Shown piece after piece: positions 60,301 through 64,000 of a stretch of DNA of 64,000 bases (the stretch's first letter is position 1; each line of letters begins with the position of its first letter). The translations under genes were made by a program, and so were the position numbers. Origin of the DNA: Nicotiana tabacum (taxonomy: Eukaryota > Streptophyta > Magnoliopsida > Solanales > Solanaceae); assembly GCF_000715075.1 (NCBI RefSeq), contig NC_134088.1:3720001-3784000 (forward strand), written 5' to 3'. The notes under the pieces are model-generated. The model did not search any database. It was given only the letters and a program-made list of their open reading frames with translations, and was not told the origin of the DNA.

Positions 60301-61823
60301 ACTAAACTAACAAATAAATAGATATAAACAGATACAAAACGGAACCAATTGGAAAAGACAAATACCTCAAGAACTAGGACACTAGGCAATCCTGACTTGA
60401 ACTCTGACTCGTACCCTTTTTTGAGGTCGAACGGACCTTAATCGAGTGTTCTCAACTGAGAACACTTCGACTAAGGTCCATTGAACACCCAAAACCTCTT
60501 TGATTTGGACAGAATTTCAGGCTTGGGTTTTTTAGGGTTCTTGGACTTGATTTGGGGCTCGAGTAACCAAACCAAGCTTGGTTTGGTTACGAGTGAGGTT
60601 AGGGGAGTAACTGGTGTGAATTAAGGACTGGTTGGTAGATCTAAGTTTGGCTCGAATCTTCAAATGAAGATTCGAGAAGTTCTAGGAAGATTCGAGCTAA
60701 ACGGTTACCGGATTTGGATCGAGGGTGGTCAGGTAGTCTTAGGGTGTTGGTTTGGTGACCGGCGACGTTGTTGCCACCGGGTTTCAGGCGGAGGTAACCT
60801 AAGGCGGCTAAGGTTTGGTCTGGCTTGTCTCCGAGTGACGATGAACAGGGCAAAGGGGGGGGGGGGGTGTTTGGTTTGGGGGGCTGGGGTAGGATATTAA
60901 GTTTATATAGGGGAGGGGTGGTTTGATCTTGGCCGTTGGATCAATCATGATCCACGGCCTGGATCAATTCACTTAAAGGGGACGACACCGTTTGGTCTCA
61001 TTCAGAGACTGGGTCGACCCGGGTCGAAATGGATCGGGTTGTGAGGGAAACTTGGGAGCCATTAGATCAAAAGCAATGAACGGTCCCAATCAAATACAAC
61101 CATACAACGTTATTTGGTTTAATGAAAGAACTGAACTGGACCGTTAGATCTGTTTGATCAACAGTCCAAATGGAAAGTGCCAATACGGCGTCGTTTGGTT
61201 TGTCTTTTGAGATTAACTGGACAGGGCACCATCAAAACGACGTAGCTCTTGCCCTATACTACGCCGTTTGGTGGTCTTTGGGTTGACAGACCTGGGCTGG
61301 GTAGGGCGTGTGACTTTTGGGCCTGAATTCTCTTTTAAAAACTGGCCCAGTCCGAATTTTCTTCATTTTTTGAACTCTTTTCCTTTTCCTTCTTTAATTT
61401 CTAATTTAAACACTATTCCTAATTAAATTGTAAAATCAAAAATAAAACTACACAAATATTAATTAACACTTACAACAATTAACACACAAATTAAAACCTT
61501 AAAATAAAATCACACAATGACGACAAATAGAATAAAATGCATATTTTCTTTTAGAGCCAAATGATGGTTTAATTAATTCTTAAAGGCATGATTAAATCCT
61601 AATATGCATGCAACATGTATTTTTTTGTATTTTCGAATTAACTACAACAAGGTAAATATTTACGGACAAAAACACAAATAATTATCCAAAAATGCCACGC
61701 AAATCCTAAAAATTGCACACCAAGAGTAGTTCACAAATCACGTGCTCACAGCTGAAATCACACCAAGAGTAGTTCACCAAGCTTTTGGAGTAGTTTTCGT
61801 GAAGCAAAAATCACGTGCTTACA
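57332..61823 (-). repeat. Ogre 5' LTR (4492 bp)
   Basis: Bounded tgtcacacc...cgtgcttaca on plus; aligns with 38556-43020. It carries extra segments of about 44 bp near 57981-58024 and 30 bp near 60077-60107 that the other LTR lacks. In minus-strand sense U3 runs from 61823 down to the TATA box region at about 60905, so R-U5 is unusually long (about 3.5 kb). Confidence 0.95.
60901..60910 (-). promoter_or_regulatory. Ogre LTR TATA box
   Basis: Minus strand ctatataaac, the only strong TATA-like word near the U3 repeats, about 0.9 kb into the 5' LTR; the equivalent word in the 3' LTR is at 42075-42084. Transcription would start about 30 nt further left. Confidence 0.6.
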
Positions 61824-61828
61824 ATCAA

Positions 61829-64000
61829 TAGTGATAATTCCACTAGAAAGTAGTTGTCTAACAGTGTTATGTCTTCGTCGTATATGACGTGATTTTCCGT
61901 TATACATAACGTTCCCTGCCCGTCCTATTGTAGCCTCACTATCGCAATGTATGCATATAGGAGCCAAAGGTTTTGGCTAGAATGGAATGTTTTCTAAGAA
62001 ATTTCGAAGCCATTCAGCTTCTTCGCCGGCCTTATCCAAAGCTATAAACTCTGATTCCATTGTAGAGCGAGCGATGCACGCCTGTTTGGAAGACTTCCAA
62101 GATACTTCTCCTCCACCAACAGTAAAAACCTATCCACTTGTGGACTTTGTTTCTGTTGAGCCGGTTATCCAATTCACATCACTATATCCTTCGATAACTG
62201 CAAGATATTTATTGTAATGTAAAGCGTAGTCTTGAGTATATTCCAAATATCCCAGAACTCATTTCATTGCCACCCAGTGATATTTGTTGGGATTACTTGT
62301 GAATCGACTAAGTTTACTTATTGCACAAGCTATATCAAGACGTGTACAGTTTATGATATACATTAAGCTTCCCAATACACGAGCATACTCCAATTGAGAC
62401 GTGCTTTCACCTTTATTCTCTATAAGATGATGGTTTAAGTCAATTGGAGTTCTTGCACTTCTAAATTCCAAGTGTTTGAATTTTTCAAGTACCATTTTCA
62501 CGTAATGTGATTGAGACAAAGCTAGACCCTGAGGAGTCCTCTCGATTTTAATTCCTAGAATTACATCGGCAACTCCTAAGTCTTTCATATCAAACTTACT
62601 AGAAAGTATTAGCAAGCAAGCTTGAATGTCGGCAATGTTTTTGCTCATTATTAGCATATCATCAACATATAAGTAAACAATTACTATATGATTTGGAATG
62701 TTCTTAATGTAAACACACTTATCACATTCATTAATCTTAAAGCCATTTGACAACATTGTTTGGTCAAATTTCGCATGTCATTGCTTAGGTGCTTGTTTTA
62801 GTCCATAAAGGGACTTAACAAGTCGACACACCTTCTTTTCTTTTTCCGGAACCACAAACCCTTCATGTTGGTTCTTGTAAATTTCTTCCTCTAGATCACC
62901 ATTTAAGAAGGTTGTTTTTACATCCATTTGATGGATTTGAAGACCATACAAGGCGGCTAATGTTATTAGCATCCGAATGGATGTAATTCTTGTTACCGGC
63001 GAGTATGTGTCAAAATAGTCAAGACCTTCTCGCTGTCTAAATACTTTGACAACAAGTCTTGCCTTGTATTTGTCAATAGTACCATCGTCTTTCATTTTCT
63101 TCTTAAAAATCCATTTAGAACCCAATGTTTTGTTACCTGGAGGAAGATCAACCAATTCCCAGGTATGGTTACTCAATATGGATTCTATTTCACTATTGAC
63201 AGCTTCTTTCCAATATTGTGCTTCTGAGGAAGACATTGCTTCCTTGAAGGTACGAGGCTAATTTTCTAGCAGGAAAGTCAGAAAATCTGGACCGAATGAA
63301 GTAGATGTCCGTTGACGTTTACTTCTTCGTGGATTTTCCTCATTGGGCATATTATTTATTATTTCCTCCCGAGGTCGTTTTGACTTTTGATAGCTCAATT
63401 CACTTTCCTTTTTATACGGATAAATAGTTTCAAAGAATTCAGCATTATCTGATTCTATTATCGTATAAACGTGAATCTCAGGATTTTTTGATTTATGAAC
63501 CAGAAAACAATATGCCTTGCTATTGGTTACATATCCAATAAATACACAATCAACCATTTTTGGACCTATCTTAACCCTTTTAGGTTTAGGAACTTATACC
63601 TTAGCTAAACACCCCCACACTTTGAAGTATTTCAAGCTGGGCTTCCTTTCTTTCCATTTTTCATAAGGAATGGACTGTGTTTTACTATGAGGTACACGGT
63701 TGATTATTCGGTTAGCTGTAAGTATTGCTTCCCCCCACAAGTTCTGTGGTAAACCAGAGCTTATCAACAACGCATTCATCATCTCTTTCAACGTTCGATT
63801 CTTTCTCTCCGCAATTCCATTAGATTGTGGGGAGTAAGGGGCAGTTGTTTGGTAAATAATGCCATTTTCCAAACATATTTCTTCAAAAGGAGATTCATAT
63901 TCGCCACCCCTATCACTTCTTATCATTTTGATCTTTTTGTTTAGTTGTGTTTCAACTTCACTCTTGAAAGCATCAATTGCCTCATCTTTACTATTAAGTA
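61829..64000 (-). pseudogene. Ty1/copia pol (integrase end, RT, RNase H), partial
   Basis: A single minus-strand frame from the window edge to the Ogre junction. The integrase core end has RSDRGGEYES and YSPQSNGIAERKNRTLKEMM. The linker reads VDCVFIGY. RT has WELVDLPPGNKTLGSKWIFK, MDVKTTFLNGDLEEEIY, SLYGLKQAPKQ and the catalytic VYLYVDDMLIMS. RNase H ends SSGIITID at the insertion. In-frame stops lie at about 63594, 63258, 62778 and 62259; no frameshift was found. The N-terminal half and the 5' LTR are beyond the right edge. Confidence 0.92.

Larger units (their letters stand above)
38556..61823 (-). mobile_element. Full-length Ogre/Tat-type Ty3/gypsy retrotransposon, 23,268 bp
   Basis: Two ~4.5-kb LTRs face a 14.3-kb interior and the whole is flanked by the 5-bp duplication atcaa (38551-38555 and 61824-61828). 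Minus-strand order is 5' LTR, PBS, leader, ORF1, gag, protease, intron, RT, RNase H, second RNase H, integrase, long 3' repeat region, PPT, 3' LTR. The unusual size, an ORF before gag, the intron between protease and RT, and a second RNase H are the defining traits of the Ogre/Tat lineage. Every ORF has stops or frameshifts, so the copy is non-autonomous. Confidence 0.95.

Overview
The window is plant nuclear DNA, most likely from a Solanaceae species and plausibly Nicotiana. The reasons are two intron-rich genes with GT-AG introns and plant orthologues, tRNA-derived SINEs and an RTE-type LINE ending in TTG repeats of the kind known from tobacco and relatives, and a giant Ty3/gypsy element of the Ogre/Tat group. 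About 25 kb on the left carries two host genes. The remaining 38 kb is nested transposable elements with no host gene that I can see.

Left part (1-25000). An HD-domain 5'-deoxynucleotidase gene (HDDC2 family) runs 885-6870 on the plus strand, with its first exon(s) outside the window. A complete 13-exon gene for a HAD-type cytosolic 5'-nucleotidase (NT5DC family) runs 13708-24785, also plus. Both encode nucleoside-monophosphate phosphatases. Their introns and the spacer between them are full of datable insertions: a 5'-truncated RTE LINE, a probable Helitron, a 3.05-kb hAT transposon with 8-bp target duplication just upstream of the second gene, a 382-bp hAT MITE, a 1.0-kb non-autonomous hAT, several SINEs and a 285-bp tandem duplication.

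Middle part (26191-36338). This is a Russian-doll structure. A palindromic foldback element is interrupted by a 9.0-kb Mutator-like element (MULE) flanked by a 9-bp target duplication that lies exactly inside one foldback arm. The MULE holds a broken MuDR-type transposase and, on the opposite strand, a small two-exon gene for a GRF-zinc-finger protein with a coiled coil and a C-terminal membrane segment. The transposase is itself split by a ~3.7-kb noncoding LTR-like insertion with short GCGTTCGCG motifs and 60-bp tandem repeats.

Right part (36966-64000). A Ty1/copia element on the minus strand (3' LTR 36966-37858; pol continuing off the right edge) is split inside its RNase H region by a full-length 23,268-bp Ogre-type element (38556-61823, minus strand, TSD atcaa, LTRs of ~4.5 kb). 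In transcript order, right to left, the Ogre has: 5' LTR, PBS, leader, ORF1, gag-protease, a 198-nt in-frame intron, RT-RNase H, second RNase H, integrase, a long repeat-rich 3' region, PPT and 3' LTR. Every ORF is broken by stops or frameshifts, so this copy is defective.

Most interesting signal. Four copies of a ~45-70-nt foldable motif sit before ORF1, before gag, after pol and before the PPT of the Ogre. Their conserved outer stem and unlike but self-complementary inner stems show compensatory base changes, which looks like a conserved RNA (or DNA) structure. The Ogre 3' region also carries eleven copies of an octamer complementary to the element's own primer-binding site.
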